From assembly GCF_001440415.1 (NCBI RefSeq), contig NZ_LLYA01000170.1, positions 124,001-188,000 of the forward strand: a stretch of 64,000 bases of DNA, read 5' to 3'. Origin of the DNA: Bradyrhizobium retamae (lineage in GTDB: Bacteria > Pseudomonadota > Alphaproteobacteria > Rhizobiales > Xanthobacteraceae). The translations under genes and the position numbers were made by a program. Position 1 is the stretch's first letter, and every line of letters starts with the position of its first letter. Under the pieces are notes generated by a model. That model did no database searches. It was not told the DNA's origin and saw only the letters and a list, made by a program, of their open reading frames with translations. Shown piece after piece: positions 1 to 8,504 of the stretch.

Positions 1-750
1 GGCGCGCTGCAGATCCGCAATGACGCGAAACCCCCGCTGCAGCAGCTTTTCCTGGGTCGCGGGACCAACGCCGTAGATGAAGCCGACCGGCTTGTCGGCG
101 AGCATCTCGCGGGCCTCAATCTGGTCGAGGGCGGCAAAGCCGCGCGGCTTGTCGAGATCGGAGGCGATCTTGGCCAAAAACTTGTTGCAGGACAGGCCAA
201 CGGAAACGGTGATGCCAATGTTGCGCTCGACCTCGCGGGCAAAACGCGCCAGCACTTTTGCGGGGATCATGCCGTGAACGCGCTGTGTGCCGGAAAGATC
301 GAGAAACGCCTCGTCGATCGAGAGCGGTTCCACCAGCGGCGTCAGCGTCTGCATGGCCTGCCGCACCTCGCGGCCGACGCGGACATATTTGGCCATGTTT
401 GGCGGGATCACGGCTGCCTGGGGGCAGAGCGCCAGCGCTTTAAACATCGGCATTGCCGAGCGCACGCCGTAGGTCCGCGCGACATAACAGGCAGCCGACA
501 CCACGCCGCGCTTGCCGCCGCCGATGATCACGGGCTTGTCGGCAAGTTCCGGATTGTCGCGCTTCTCCACTGTGGCATAAAACGCGTCGCAATCGATATG
601 CGCCAGCGTCAGCGAGGGCAGGGCGTGGTGGCGGACCAGGCGCGGGGAACCGCATTCATTGCATCGCCTTGCCTTGATATCGATGTCGCCGAGGCAATCC
701 CGGCAGAACGCGCGCGGATCGTCTAAGGCTGGCGGCGCCTGCGCGCTCAC
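1..750 (-). CDS. dinB: DNA polymerase IV (Y family), 3' end beyond the window
   Basis: Error-prone Y-family polymerase for translesion synthesis. The start is a GTG at 750 whose last two bases lie inside the stop of the upstream DUF3572 gene (GTGA overlap), so the two are translationally coupled. The first ~35 residues hold two Cys pairs (FCRDC and RCNEC), a small zinc-ribbon-like extension ahead of the polymerase. The palm begins at AHIDCDAFYA with the metal-binding Asp residues, and SIDEAFLD carries the catalytic Asp-Glu pair. The GVGPATQEKL helix-hairpin-helix region is present. 250 codons are visible; the little-finger domain lies off the left edge. The Cys-pair extension occurs in some alphaproteobacterial DinB proteins (from memory). 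Confidence 0.93.
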   Translation of the reverse strand, partial: MSAQAPPALDDPRAFCRDCLGDIDIKARRCNECGSPRLVRHHALPSLTLAHIDCDAFYATVEKRDNPELADKPVIIGGGKRGVVSAACYVARTYGVRSAMPMFKALALCPQAAVIPPNMAKYVRVGREVRQAMQTLTPLVEPLSIDEAFLDLSGTQRVHGMIPAKVLARFAREVERNIGITVSVGLSCNKFLAKIASDLDKPRGFAALDQIEAREMLADKPVGFIYGVGPATQEKLLQRGFRVIADLQRA

Positions 751-1046
751 GGCACGTCGCGCTCCCAATGCGGATCGCCGAGCACCTGGCGGGCGGCGGC
801 GATGTTGGTCGGGTGCAGTTGCGAGGCGCTCGCAAATGCCTTCACCGTTGCGTCGTCCCGCATCACAAAATCCAGCACCGAGGCCAGAAATTGCGGGTCG
901 GACGCGGCGGTGCGCAGTGTCTCCGGACCGATGCCGGTTTCAGCCAGGAACAAGCCTAGCCTCTCAGGATCGCCGGCAATGAAACCCAGCGCCTGAACCG
1001 CAACGATTTCAGCCACTTCGCGAGGGTTGTGAACAGGCTTTTTCAA
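747..1046 (-). CDS. DUF3572 family protein
   Basis: Small 99-residue protein of the alphaproteobacterial DUF3572 family, function unknown. The sequence is mostly predicted helix: an N-terminal region (AEIVAVQALGFIAGDPERL), then ETGIGPETLR and a segment around LASVLDFVMRDD. No catalytic motif, signal peptide or membrane segment is visible. It is the first gene of a two-gene unit with dinB and overlaps the dinB start by 4 bp, so it is made together with the polymerase. That suggests, but does not prove, a link to DNA-damage tolerance. Family call from sequence recognition. Confidence 0.85.
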   Translation of the reverse strand: MKKPVHNPREVAEIVAVQALGFIAGDPERLGLFLAETGIGPETLRTAASDPQFLASVLDFVMRDDATVKAFASASQLHPTNIAAARQVLGDPHWERDVP

Positions 1047-1275
1047 TAGATCATTTGCCTTTCCGTTAACTTATGGTCTCTAATTTGGGAACCATCATGC
1101 CCGAGTCTGCGAAGTGTGTTCAACAATCGAAACCGCTTCGTAAAAGTTGGCGCATCGATTTAACGGCTTAGAGCGAATCTGGCGCTAGTTTGAATTCAGT
1201 TTTCGACAGGGGGCGGCGTCGGTGCAAGACGTGCCGAAAGGCCGGACTTGTTTCCTGGGATGAGGGAGGGACGGG

Positions 1276-1641
1276 ATGGCGAAAACCGTCCTGATCGTGG
1301 AGGACAACGAGCTCAACATGAAGCTCTTTCGCGATCTGTTGGAAGCGCATGGCTATCAAACCTCCGGTACCAGCAATGGTTTCGAGGCGCTCGATCTCGT
1401 CCGCAAGCTGCGCCCTGATCTGATCCTGATGGATATCCAGCTTCCGCAGGTGTCTGGCCTCGAAGTCACGCGCTGGATCAAGGACGATCCGGAGTTGCGC
1501 ACCATTCCGGTGGTGGCCGTCACTGCGTTTGCGATGAAGGGCGACGAAGAGCGCATCCGCGAAGGCGGCTGCGAAGCGTATCTGTCCAAACCAATTTCCG
1601 TCGGCAAGTTTATTGAAACCGTACGGCGTTTTATCGGGTAG
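1276..1641 (+). CDS. divK: Single-domain response regulator DivK
   Basis: Cell-cycle response regulator made of one receiver domain (121 residues). It carries the acidic pocket VEDN, the phosphoacceptor Asp53 in LMDIQLP, the conserved Thr in AVTAFAM and Lys in LSKPIS. There is no output domain. In Caulobacter, DivK is phosphorylated by DivJ, dephosphorylated by PleC and acts through DivL to restrain CtrA; the same role is inferred. The ATG follows GGGAGGGACGGG, a strong ribosome site. The gene lies 11 bp upstream of pleD on the same strand, the usual divK-pleD operon. Confidence 0.95.
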   Translation: MAKTVLIVEDNELNMKLFRDLLEAHGYQTSGTSNGFEALDLVRKLRPDLILMDIQLPQVSGLEVTRWIKDDPELRTIPVVAVTAFAMKGDEERIREGGCEAYLSKPISVGKFIETVRRFIG

Positions 1642-1652
1642 GGTGAGTTTCG

Positions 1653-3029
1653 ATGTCTGCGCGTATCCTCGTCGTCGATGACGTTCCTGCGAACGTCAAG
1701 CTGCTGGAAGCCCGGCTGTCGGCTGAATATTTCGACGTGCTGACTGCTTCCAACGGCGCCGAGGCGCTCGACCTCTGTTCGCGCTCCGAATGCGACATCA
1801 TCCTGCTCGACGTCATGATGCCGGACATGGACGGTTTCGAGGTCTGTCGCCGGCTGAAATCCAACCCGGCCACCCATTTCATTCCCGTCGTGATCGTCAC
1901 CGCGCTCGACAGCCCATCAGATCGCGTCCGCGGGCTGGAAGCCGGAGCCGACGATTTTCTCACCAAGCCGGTGTCCGACATCGTTCTGATCGCGCGCGTT
2001 CGGTCACTGACGCGGCTGAAGATGATGACCGATGAGCTGCGCATGCGCGCCATCACCTCGCTCGAGATCGGCATGGAAGCGCCCGAGCGCAGCGCGATCG
2101 CCGACAAGGGCGTCGGCGGACGGATCCTTTTGGTCGACGACCGGCCGTCGTCCTACGAGCGGCTGGCGCCGATCCTTGCCGCCGAGCACACCGTCGACGT
2201 CGAAATCAATCCGGCGGAAGCGCTGTTTCACGCCGCTGACGGCAATTACGATTTGCTGATCGTCTCTCTCAGCCTGGAAAATTACGACGGTCTGCGACTG
2301 TGCAGCCAGGCGCGCTCGCTGGAGCGCACCCGCCAGTTGCCCATTCTCGCCATCTCCGACGCCGACAACAATGCGCGTCTGCTGCGCGGGCTCGAAATCG
2401 GCGTCAACGATTATCTGCTCCGTCCCGTCGACAAGAACGAACTGCTGGCGCGGGCGCGCACCCAAATCCGCAAGCGACGCTACACCGACCATCTGCGCGA
2501 CAATGTGCAGAACTCGATCGAAATGGCGATCACCGACGCGCTGACCGGGCTTCACAATCGCCGCTACATGGAAAGCCATCTCTCGACGCTCGTCGAGCAG
2601 GCCTCGAGCCGCGGCAAGCCGCTTGCGCTGATGATCCTCGACATCGACTTCTTCAAATCCATCAACGACACCTACGGCCACGACGCCGGCGACGACGTGC
2701 TGCGCGAGTTCGCGGTGCGCATCCGCAAGTCGATCCGCGGCATCGATCTGGCCTGCCGCTATGGCGGCGAGGAATTCGTCATCGTGATGCCGGAAACCGA
2801 CCTGACCGTCGCCGGCATGGTCGCCGAGCGTCTGCGCCGCTCGGTCGCCAGCGAAACCTTTGCGGTCAACAAGGGCACCAAGCGGATCGACGTCACGATT
2901 TCGATCGGCCTGGCGACGCTGGACCACAAGGGCGAGCCGGTCGCCGACGTGCTCAAGCGCGCCGACACCGCGCTCTATCGCGCCAAGCACGACGGACGGA
3001 ACCGGGTGGTATCAGCGGCGGCGGCCTGA
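1653..3029 (+). CDS. pleD: Diguanylate cyclase response regulator PleD (REC-REC-GGDEF)
   Basis: Makes cyclic di-GMP from two GTP during the swarmer-to-stalked or equivalent pole transition. Of 458 residues, 1-120 are a phosphorylatable receiver (DD at 9-10, Asp53, Lys in TKPVS). Residues ~155-275 are a second receiver whose phosphoacceptor position reads LIVSLSLENYDG, with Ser in place of Asp, the expected degenerate adaptor domain. Residues ~290-455 are a GGDEF domain with active-site GGEEF at 371-375. An intact inhibitory I-site, RGID, sits at 362-365, five residues before it, so product feedback inhibition is expected. Immediately follows divK. Confidence 0.95.
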   Translation: MSARILVVDDVPANVKLLEARLSAEYFDVLTASNGAEALDLCSRSECDIILLDVMMPDMDGFEVCRRLKSNPATHFIPVVIVTALDSPSDRVRGLEAGADDFLTKPVSDIVLIARVRSLTRLKMMTDELRMRAITSLEIGMEAPERSAIADKGVGGRILLVDDRPSSYERLAPILAAEHTVDVEINPAEALFHAADGNYDLLIVSLSLENYDGLRLCSQARSLERTRQLPILAISDADNNARLLRGLEIGVNDYLLRPVDKNELLARARTQIRKRRYTDHLRDNVQNSIEMAITDALTGLHNRRYMESHLSTLVEQASSRGKPLALMILDIDFFKSINDTYGHDAGDDVLREFAVRIRKSIRGIDLACRYGGEEFVIVMPETDLTVAGMVAERLRRSVASETFAVNKGTKRIDVTISIGLATLDHKGEPVADVLKRADTALYRAKHDGRNRVVSAAAA

Positions 3030-3090
3030 ACTGTCGTGTCTGCGAACGCACTAGTGCGAACGCAGAGACGACCGCAGATCGGTTGTCGCG

Positions 3091-4308
3091 TCAAGCAACA
3101 ACCTCGGCATTCTGCTTCACCGCCTCATACGCCAGCCGCTTGAACTCGAACGAGAACGGATGCACGAACGCCATCTGGCGCTGGGCCATCATCACGCCGG
3201 CCACGTTGCGCTTCGGCGAGATCCACCATTGGGTGCCGGCGACGCCGCCCCAATAGAGTTCGCCTGTGGCGTCCGGATGATCAAACGCCGAAGGCGTCAG
3301 GATCAATCCGCCGGCCAAGGTAAAGGCCTTGCCGGGCTGCTCTCCCATCATGGCAAAGCGGATCCACTGATCCTCGGGCAACTGGTTGGTCAGCATCAGC
3401 GCAATCGTCTCGGGCTTGAGCAGGGTCGGCCCTCCGGGCAGCAGGCTTCGGATCAGCGTGACCATGTCGGGTAGGGTTGAAACCAGGCCGCCGCCGCCGC
3501 TCAGCCTTGCGATCGGGCGCAGATAAGCGCCGGGGAAGGGCGAGTTGTCGGTTCGGGTCAATCCCGGCTTCATCGGCTCCATCGGGTCCGCACCGGCGTA
3601 ATAGGCGACGAGCCGGCCCTGATCCTTTTCCGGCACGACGAAGCCGGTATCGACCATGCCGAGCGGACCCAGAATGCGCGCCTGGATGAACTTGTCGAAA
3701 CTCTGGCCGCTGATGACTTCGACCAACCGCCCCAGCACGTCGGTGGCCAGCGAATATTCCCACGACGTGCCCGGCTGATAGATCAGCGGCAGGCCGGCCA
3801 GCACGTCCACCATGTCGGCCAGCGTCGTCATGGGATTGTGGACGCCGCGCTCGTTGAGCGCCTTGTAGATGGCGGTACCGGGATCGAAGAAGCCGTAGCT
3901 CAGGCCGGAGCTGTGGCTGAGCAACTGACGGATGGTGATTGAGCTCTTCGCAGGCTCGGTGTCATCCAGCGAGCTGGCGCCGGGCCGCAGCACCTTGCGA
4001 TTTCCGAGCTGCGGAATGAACTTTTCGATTCCGTCGTCGAGCCTGAGTTTTCCTTCCTCGAACAGCAAGAGCACGGCGCAGGAGGTGATCAGCTTGGTGT
4101 TGGAGAAGACGCGGAAGATGTGATCGGTGCGGAGCGGCGTCTGCGCTTCCTTGTCGGCCCAGCCGACGCAATTCACGTCGACGAGGTCGCGCCCGACCAT
4201 GACCGCCCAGGAAATGCCGGACAGCAGGTTGTTGTCGATATAGCGCTGCATGGCCGCGCGTGCCGGTTTGAAGTCATAACCGCTGGTGGTCACTTTCAGG
4301 TCTTCCAT
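3091..4308 (-). CDS. Serine hydrolase, class C beta-lactamase/esterase fold
   Basis: 405-residue penicillin-binding-protein-like hydrolase. The nucleophile motif SxxK is SNTK at 69-72, followed by the helix TKLITSCAVLLLFEEGKL. The second-motif Tyr is in WEYSLATDVLGRLVE, and LLSHSSGLSYG matches the family block. No signal peptide is visible, which points to a cytoplasmic esterase or amidase rather than a periplasmic beta-lactamase. The start follows AGGGAGCG. Substrate cannot be read from sequence. It stands alone between pleD (convergent) and the tetR gene. EstB-like esterase or D-aminopeptidase are the main alternatives. Confidence 0.85.
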   Translation of the reverse strand: MEDLKVTTSGYDFKPARAAMQRYIDNNLLSGISWAVMVGRDLVDVNCVGWADKEAQTPLRTDHIFRVFSNTKLITSCAVLLLFEEGKLRLDDGIEKFIPQLGNRKVLRPGASSLDDTEPAKSSITIRQLLSHSSGLSYGFFDPGTAIYKALNERGVHNPMTTLADMVDVLAGLPLIYQPGTSWEYSLATDVLGRLVEVISGQSFDKFIQARILGPLGMVDTGFVVPEKDQGRLVAYYAGADPMEPMKPGLTRTDNSPFPGAYLRPIARLSGGGGLVSTLPDMVTLIRSLLPGGPTLLKPETIALMLTNQLPEDQWIRFAMMGEQPGKAFTLAGGLILTPSAFDHPDATGELYWGGVAGTQWWISPKRNVAGVMMAQRQMAFVHPFSFEFKRLAYEAVKQNAEVVA

Positions 4309-4342
4309 TTTCGCTCCCTATGCCGTCATGTTCTTGCGCGTT

Positions 4343-4480
4343 CGTCGCCCTGCAAACGCAGGGACCCATAACCACCGGCGCTTATTATCGTAAGAAGGTA
4401 ACTACCACATCGCCTCACTGAAAAGCCACGGCGTATGGGTCCCTGCGCCCGTGTGCAATTGCGCACTAGGCAGGGACGAC
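4343..4480. repeat. Intergenic palindromic repeat, CCCTGCG/CGCAGGG family
   Basis: Element bounded by CGTCGCCCTGC and GCAGGGACGAC, with an internal TATGGGTCCCTGC and the small palindrome TGCAATTGCGCA. The same blocks recur at 58645-58760 and 61091-61232 in this window. No open frame of substance. It fills most of the gap between the serine hydrolase start and the tetR stop. Confidence 0.7.
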
Positions 4481-4501
4481 CGTGGAGGGGTTGGTAGCCG
4501 A

Positions 4502-5107
4502 TCAGGACTGACGTTTTCTTGCCGCACGTTTCTTCGTGGCAGTGCTCCCGCCAATCTTCACGCCTGCATTCTTCAACAGCACCGTTGCTGCTTCCTTTGC
4601 CGCGCGCGCCATCGCGGGGTCGTTGCGCACGAGATCCTGGGCGATCGAGCCGTCGACGAGCAGAGCGAGCTGCGTCGCCAATGCGTCCGCTTGGCGGATG
4701 CCGAGTTGTACCAGCAGGCCGCGAAACCAGAGGCGGCGGCTTTCCTTAAACTCGACCGCGACCTTTCGGACCGACTGATCCTCGCCGAGTTCGGCCACCG
4801 CGTTGACGAAGGGACAGCCGCGAAAATCTTTCGCCGAAAAGCGCCGCTCCAGCGAATCGAAAGTGCCGAGAATCTGTTCGACCGGAGATTTGTCTGATGG
4901 CCGCGGCGCCACGAAGCGCCGTGCCAGATAGGCCGAGATCAGCGCGTCCTTGGACGGGAAATGATTGTAGAGCGTGCGTTTGCTGATGCCGATTTCGGCC
5001 GCAATGGTGTCGACACCGACCGCGCGAATTCCCTGCAGGTAGAACAGCCTATCCGCGGTTTCCAGAATCCGATCCTTCATCGCCGGTTTGGCGGGCAGGG
5101 TAGCCAT
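4502..5107 (-). CDS. TetR/AcrR family transcriptional repressor
   Basis: 201 residues. The N-terminal helix-turn-helix spans about 12-58 (RILETADRLF...GISKRTLYNHF is the recognition segment), and the ligand-binding helical domain fills the rest. The C-terminal tail is basic (KKRAARKRQ). It is divergent from an MFS transporter at 5243, and the gap holds a perfect 16-bp palindrome (5162-5177) that is a good operator candidate. This is the standard layout in which the repressor controls itself and an exporter. The effector is unknown. The start at 5107 has a weak ribosome site (GAGGCGACC); Met10 (MKDRIL) is possible. Confidence 0.9.
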   Translation of the reverse strand: MATLPAKPAMKDRILETADRLFYLQGIRAVGVDTIAAEIGISKRTLYNHFPSKDALISAYLARRFVAPRPSDKSPVEQILGTFDSLERRFSAKDFRGCPFVNAVAELGEDQSVRKVAVEFKESRRLWFRGLLVQLGIRQADALATQLALLVDGSIAQDLVRNDPAMARAAKEAATVLLKNAGVKIGGSTATKKRAARKRQS

Positions 5108-5161
5108 GCGAATGCGTGGGTCGCCTCTTCCTTGACAGCAGTGCCAACCTTATAGCCAACT

Positions 5162-5177
5162 TACACAGATCTGTGTA
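5162..5177. promoter_or_regulatory. Candidate TetR operator, perfect 16-bp palindrome
   Basis: TACACAGATCTGTGTA is identical to its own reverse complement. It lies 55 bp upstream of the tetR start and 66 bp upstream of the chosen MFS start, in an AT-richer stretch that should hold both promoters. TetR-family repressors bind short palindromes of this size; the binding itself is inferred. Confidence 0.7.
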
Positions 5178-5242
5178 CCTATTTTAGATGCCAATTGCAG
5201 GACGCGGCTTTCGACTCGCGGGCGATAGGGAGAACAAAAACA

Positions 5243-6475
5243 ATGGCCCTGCTGCAAATCCTGCGTCCGACGCTACCCATTCTGATCGGCGCATCCATCA
5301 TGCTGACGCTGAGCATGGGGCTGAGGCAGTCGCTCGGCATTTTCATGCAGCCGCTGACGCAGGATATCAGAATATCGATTTCCGACTTCACGCTGGCGAT
5401 CGCGGTGCAAAACCTCGCTTGGGGATTTTTGCAGCCGCTCGCTGGGGCAATGACGGTGCGCTACGGCTTTCGCGCCATCATGTTGGTCGGCGCGCTGCTC
5501 TATGTCGCCGGCCTTGCCTTGATGGCGGGGGCGAACGGCGTTCTCGCCGTCATGATCGGCGGGGGCGTGTTGATCGGCACGTCGCTGGCATGCACCGCGG
5601 CGGCGATCGCGATGTCGGTTGCGGCGCGCGCGGTGCCAGCGTCGGTGCGCTCCACAGTGCTCGGCCTGGTGTCGGGCGCCGGCTCCCTCGGCGCGCTATT
5701 GTCCGCGCCGATCGGGCAGATGCTCAATGAAGGTTACGGCTGGCGAATGGGGCTGGTCGGATTTGTGGTGCTGTCGCTGTTGATGATTCCCGCGGCCTGG
5801 TACGCGGGCAGGGTGGACAAGATCCCGTTGCCCAAGCCGACAGAAGACGAGATCGGCGACACTTCGGCCACAGCCGCAACGAAGATGGCGTTCGCCAACG
5901 CGTCTTTCGTGGTGATGACCGGCGCCTATTTCGTCTGCGGCATGCAGCTCGTCTTTCTCACCACGCACCTGCCGTCCTATCTGGCGATCTGCGGCATGGA
6001 CCCGATGCTGAGCGCCCAGACGCTCGGCATGATCGGCGGCTTCAACGTGCTCGGCAGCATCTTCTTCGGCTGGGCCGGCCAGCGCTGGAACAAGCTGGCG
6101 TTGCTCGGCGGCATCTACATCTTCCGCTCGATCGCGCTCGCCTGGTATTTCACGCTGCCGCCGACGCCGGCAACCACCCTGCTGTTCGGTGCCATCATGG
6201 GCTTCCTGTGGATGGGCGTCGGCCCGCTGGTCGCGGGCGCGGTGGCGGAAATGTTCGGCCTGAAATGGCAGGCGATGATCCAGGGGCTCGCCTTCATGAG
6301 CCACCAGGTCGGCAGCTTCCTCGGCGCGTTCGGGGGCGGCGTGCTGTACGACGCGCTCGGCTCCTACACCATGGCGTGGCGGATCGGCGTCGCGCTTGGC
6401 CTGGCCGGCGGCATTGTCCAGGTCGCGTTCGCGCTGATACGGCCGAGCGGGCCACCGCAGATGCAAGCTGCGTAA
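5243..6475 (+). CDS. MFS transporter
   Basis: 410-residue major facilitator with about 12 membrane segments and a central cytoplasmic loop near GRVDKIPLPKPTEDE. The N-half has the loop LAWGFLQPLAGAMTVRYGFR, which corresponds to the MFS signature between TM2 and TM3. The start is placed at 5243 because AGGGAGAA precedes it with good spacing. An in-frame ATG at 5195 would add 16 non-membrane residues right beside the operator palindrome. Divergent from and probably repressed by the TetR gene. Substrate unknown; a small organic anion or drug is possible. Confidence 0.88.
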   Translation: MALLQILRPTLPILIGASIMLTLSMGLRQSLGIFMQPLTQDIRISISDFTLAIAVQNLAWGFLQPLAGAMTVRYGFRAIMLVGALLYVAGLALMAGANGVLAVMIGGGVLIGTSLACTAAAIAMSVAARAVPASVRSTVLGLVSGAGSLGALLSAPIGQMLNEGYGWRMGLVGFVVLSLLMIPAAWYAGRVDKIPLPKPTEDEIGDTSATAATKMAFANASFVVMTGAYFVCGMQLVFLTTHLPSYLAICGMDPMLSAQTLGMIGGFNVLGSIFFGWAGQRWNKLALLGGIYIFRSIALAWYFTLPPTPATTLLFGAIMGFLWMGVGPLVAGAVAEMFGLKWQAMIQGLAFMSHQVGSFLGAFGGGVLYDALGSYTMAWRIGVALGLAGGIVQVAFALIRPSGPPQMQAA

Positions 6476-6561
6476 TCTATCCATCGTTTCCCAGATGCTG
6501 CGCAGCGCGCGCTCGGCGCGTGGTGCGCTGCTGATCAGGGGTCCATCCGCGGCCACCGTAG

Positions 6562-6612
6562 GTCCCGGCTCTGCGGTGCAGCACTGAAGAAGCGCTGCAC
6601 CGCGTCCGGGAC
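6562..6612. repeat. Inverted repeat GTCCCGG...CCGGGAC
   Basis: Arms GTCCCGGCTCTGCGGTGCAG and CTGCACCGCGTCCGGGAC pair across a short loop (CACTGAAGAAGCG), with one bulge. It lies in the 200-bp gap between the MFS gene and rpmG, two convergent genes, so it could also serve as a transcription end for the MFS gene. Confidence 0.6.
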
Positions 6613-6630
6613 ACGGATAGCCAAGAATCG

Positions 6631-6654
6631 AAAACGGGGCCGCAAGGCCCCGTT
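6631..6654 (-). terminator. Rho-independent terminator of rpmG
   Basis: 9-bp GC-rich stem AACGGGGCC/GGCCCCGTT closed by a 4-base loop, 25 bp after the rpmG stop. On the minus strand it is followed by TTTTCG. Short but well placed. Confidence 0.75.
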
Positions 6655-6678
6655 CAAAACCTTCAGCGATTGGCTCGC

Positions 6679-6846
6679 TTACTTGATCTTCGATTCCTTG
6701 AACTCGACGTGCTTGCGCGCGACCGGGTCGTACTTCTTCTTGACCAGCTTGTCGGTCATGGTGCGCGAATTCTTCTTGGCGACATAGTAGAAGCCGGTAT
6801 CCGCCGTGGAAACGAGCTTGACCTTGATGGTGACCGCTTTGGCCAT
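6679..6846 (-). CDS. rpmG: 50S ribosomal protein L33
   Basis: 55-residue large-subunit protein: starts MAKAVTIKVKLVSTADTGFY, centre YYVAKKNSRTM, end KYDPVARKHVEFKESKIK. Full length for the family. It lacks the Cys pairs of the zinc-binding C+ form, so it is the C- (zinc-independent) type. It stands alone, with its own terminator immediately downstream. It is too short for most default gene-finding cut-offs. Confidence 0.96.
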   Translation of the reverse strand: MAKAVTIKVKLVSTADTGFYYVAKKNSRTMTDKLVKKKYDPVARKHVEFKESKIK

Positions 6847-6970
6847 GTTCGAAACCTCAAATAGGGGGTGTCAGGCGCCGGCCGAACCGGCCTGCAGTTG
6901 CCGCGCAACCTAGCCTCGATCCGCCCAAAGTCAAGGTTTTCGGGGCAAAAACCGGCCGGATCCGAGGTGA

Positions 6971-8296
6971 TTAACCCTCAAAGAACTGGTTTTTCGGCCT
7001 TGGCAGCCCCAAATTCTCCCGCAGCGTCTTGCCCTCATACTCTTTCCGGAAGATCCCGCGCCGCTGCAGTTCCGGCACCACCTTGTCGACGAAATCGTCC
7101 AATCCTGCCGGGAGGAACGGGAACATGATGTTAAAACCGTCGCTGCCGCGGCTGATCAGCCACTCCTCCATCTGGTCGGCGATCGTCTGCGGCGTGCCGA
7201 CAAAGGACAGTCCGCCATAGCCGCCGACGCGCTGGGCGAGCTGGCGTACCGTGAGCTTGTCGCGCGCGGCGGCATCGACGAGGCGCTGGCGACCGCTCTT
7301 GCTGGCGTTGGTTTCGGGGATTTTCGGCAACGGGCCGTCGGGATCGAAGCCGGAGGCATCGGTGCCGAGCTGCACCGAGAGCGAAGCGATGGCGCTGTCG
7401 TAATGCACCATGCTGTCGAGCTTGGCCCTTTTCTCCTTGGCTTCCTCGACGCTGTCGCCGACCACGACGAAGGCGCCGGGCAGGATCTTCAGATGCTCGG
7501 GGTTGCGGCCGATCTTCTCCATGCGGCCCTTGATGTCGGCATAGAGCTTCTGCCCGTCGGCAAGGCTGCCGCCGCCGGTGAAGACGGCTTCTGCGGTTTC
7601 CGCCGCGAGCTGCTTGCCATCCTCGGACGCGCCGGCCTGCACGATCAGCGGCCAGCCTTGCACGGGGCGGGCGATGTTGAGCGGGCCGCGCACGGACAGA
7701 TGTTTGCCCTTGTGATTGAGCACATGCATTTTAGCGGGATCGAAATAGAGGCCTTGTTCGACGTCGCGTGTGAAGGCGTCATCGGCAAAGGAATCCCACA
7801 GACCCGTGACCACGTCATAGAACTCGCGCGCCCGCTTGTAGCGCTCGGCGTGCTCCATGTGGTCGTCGAGCCCGAAATTGAGCGCTGCGTCCGGATTGGA
7901 GGTGGTGACGATATTCCACCCGGCGCGGCCACCTGAGATGTGATCGAGCGAGGCAAAGCGTCGGGCGACGTGGTAGGGTTCGTCGAAGGTCGTCGATCCC
8001 GTCGCGATCAGGCCGATATGTTCCGTCACGGCTGATAGCGCCGACAACAGCGTGAACGGCTCGAACGAAGTGACCGTGTGACTGCGCTTGAGCGCATTGA
8101 TCGGCATGTTCAGCACGGCCAGATGATCGGCCATGAAGAACACGTCGAACTTGCCGGCTTCGAGCTTCTGGATCAGTTGCTTGACACGCGGGAAATTGAA
8201 GTTGGCATCGGGCCAGGCGCCGGGATAGCGCCACGCGCCGGTGTGGATGGAGACCGGCCGCATGAACGCGCCGAGCTTGAGTTGCCGCTGTGCCAT
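6971..8296 (-). CDS. LLM-class flavin-dependent monooxygenase (NtaA/SnaA/DszA type)
   Basis: 441-residue two-component FMN monooxygenase. It uses reduced FMN delivered by a separate flavin reductase. Recognisable blocks are KLGAFMRPVSIHTGAWRYP at the start, FFMADHLAV, SGGRAGWNIVTT, a central insertion, PLIVQAGASEDGKQLAA, and GTPQTIADQMEEW before the C-terminus. This subgroup oxidises nitrilotriacetate, EDTA, dibenzothiophene sulfone, alkanesulfonates or dimethyl sulfide; the substrate here is not identifiable. No flavin reductase or sulfur-transport gene is adjacent, so the reductase must come from elsewhere. Single-gene unit. Confidence 0.9.
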   Translation of the reverse strand: MAQRQLKLGAFMRPVSIHTGAWRYPGAWPDANFNFPRVKQLIQKLEAGKFDVFFMADHLAVLNMPINALKRSHTVTSFEPFTLLSALSAVTEHIGLIATGSTTFDEPYHVARRFASLDHISGGRAGWNIVTTSNPDAALNFGLDDHMEHAERYKRAREFYDVVTGLWDSFADDAFTRDVEQGLYFDPAKMHVLNHKGKHLSVRGPLNIARPVQGWPLIVQAGASEDGKQLAAETAEAVFTGGGSLADGQKLYADIKGRMEKIGRNPEHLKILPGAFVVVGDSVEEAKEKRAKLDSMVHYDSAIASLSVQLGTDASGFDPDGPLPKIPETNASKSGRQRLVDAAARDKLTVRQLAQRVGGYGGLSFVGTPQTIADQMEEWLISRGSDGFNIMFPFLPAGLDDFVDKVVPELQRRGIFRKEYEGKTLRENLGLPRPKNQFFEG

Positions 8297-8408
8297 CGCG
8301 CCGTTCCGTAGCTGTTATTGTTGGGAAAGAGATAGGCATGGGCGGCGGTGAAGCCATTGGAGAAGCGCAGAAGAATATTTTGTTTTTGCGCGGAGTCTCA
8401 ACACGACT

Positions 8409-8487
8409 GTCATTCCGGGATGCGCGTAGCGCAGACCCGGAAATCTCGAGATTTCGGGTTCATCGCTCCGCGATGCCCCGGAATGGC
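8409..8487. repeat. Intergenic palindromic repeat, CATTCCGGG family
   Basis: Outer arms CATTCCGGGATGCGCG and GCGATGCCCCGGAATG, with inner palindrome CCCGGAAATCTCGAGATTTCGGG. This architecture is typical of a high-copy Bradyrhizobium intergenic element (recalled, not searched). It sits between the Nudix stop and the monooxygenase start. Confidence 0.75.
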
Positions 8488-8504
8488 GCAGAGAGAGCAG
8501 GGCC

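Noticed and set aside
1047..1275. CtrA-type box in front of divK
   Set aside because: TTAAC and TTTAACGG words occur but no TTAA-N7-TTAA pair with correct spacing was found.
1653..3029. Loss of function in PleD because the second receiver lacks Asp
   Set aside because: A degenerate second receiver is the normal PleD design; first receiver, GGEEF and I-site are intact.
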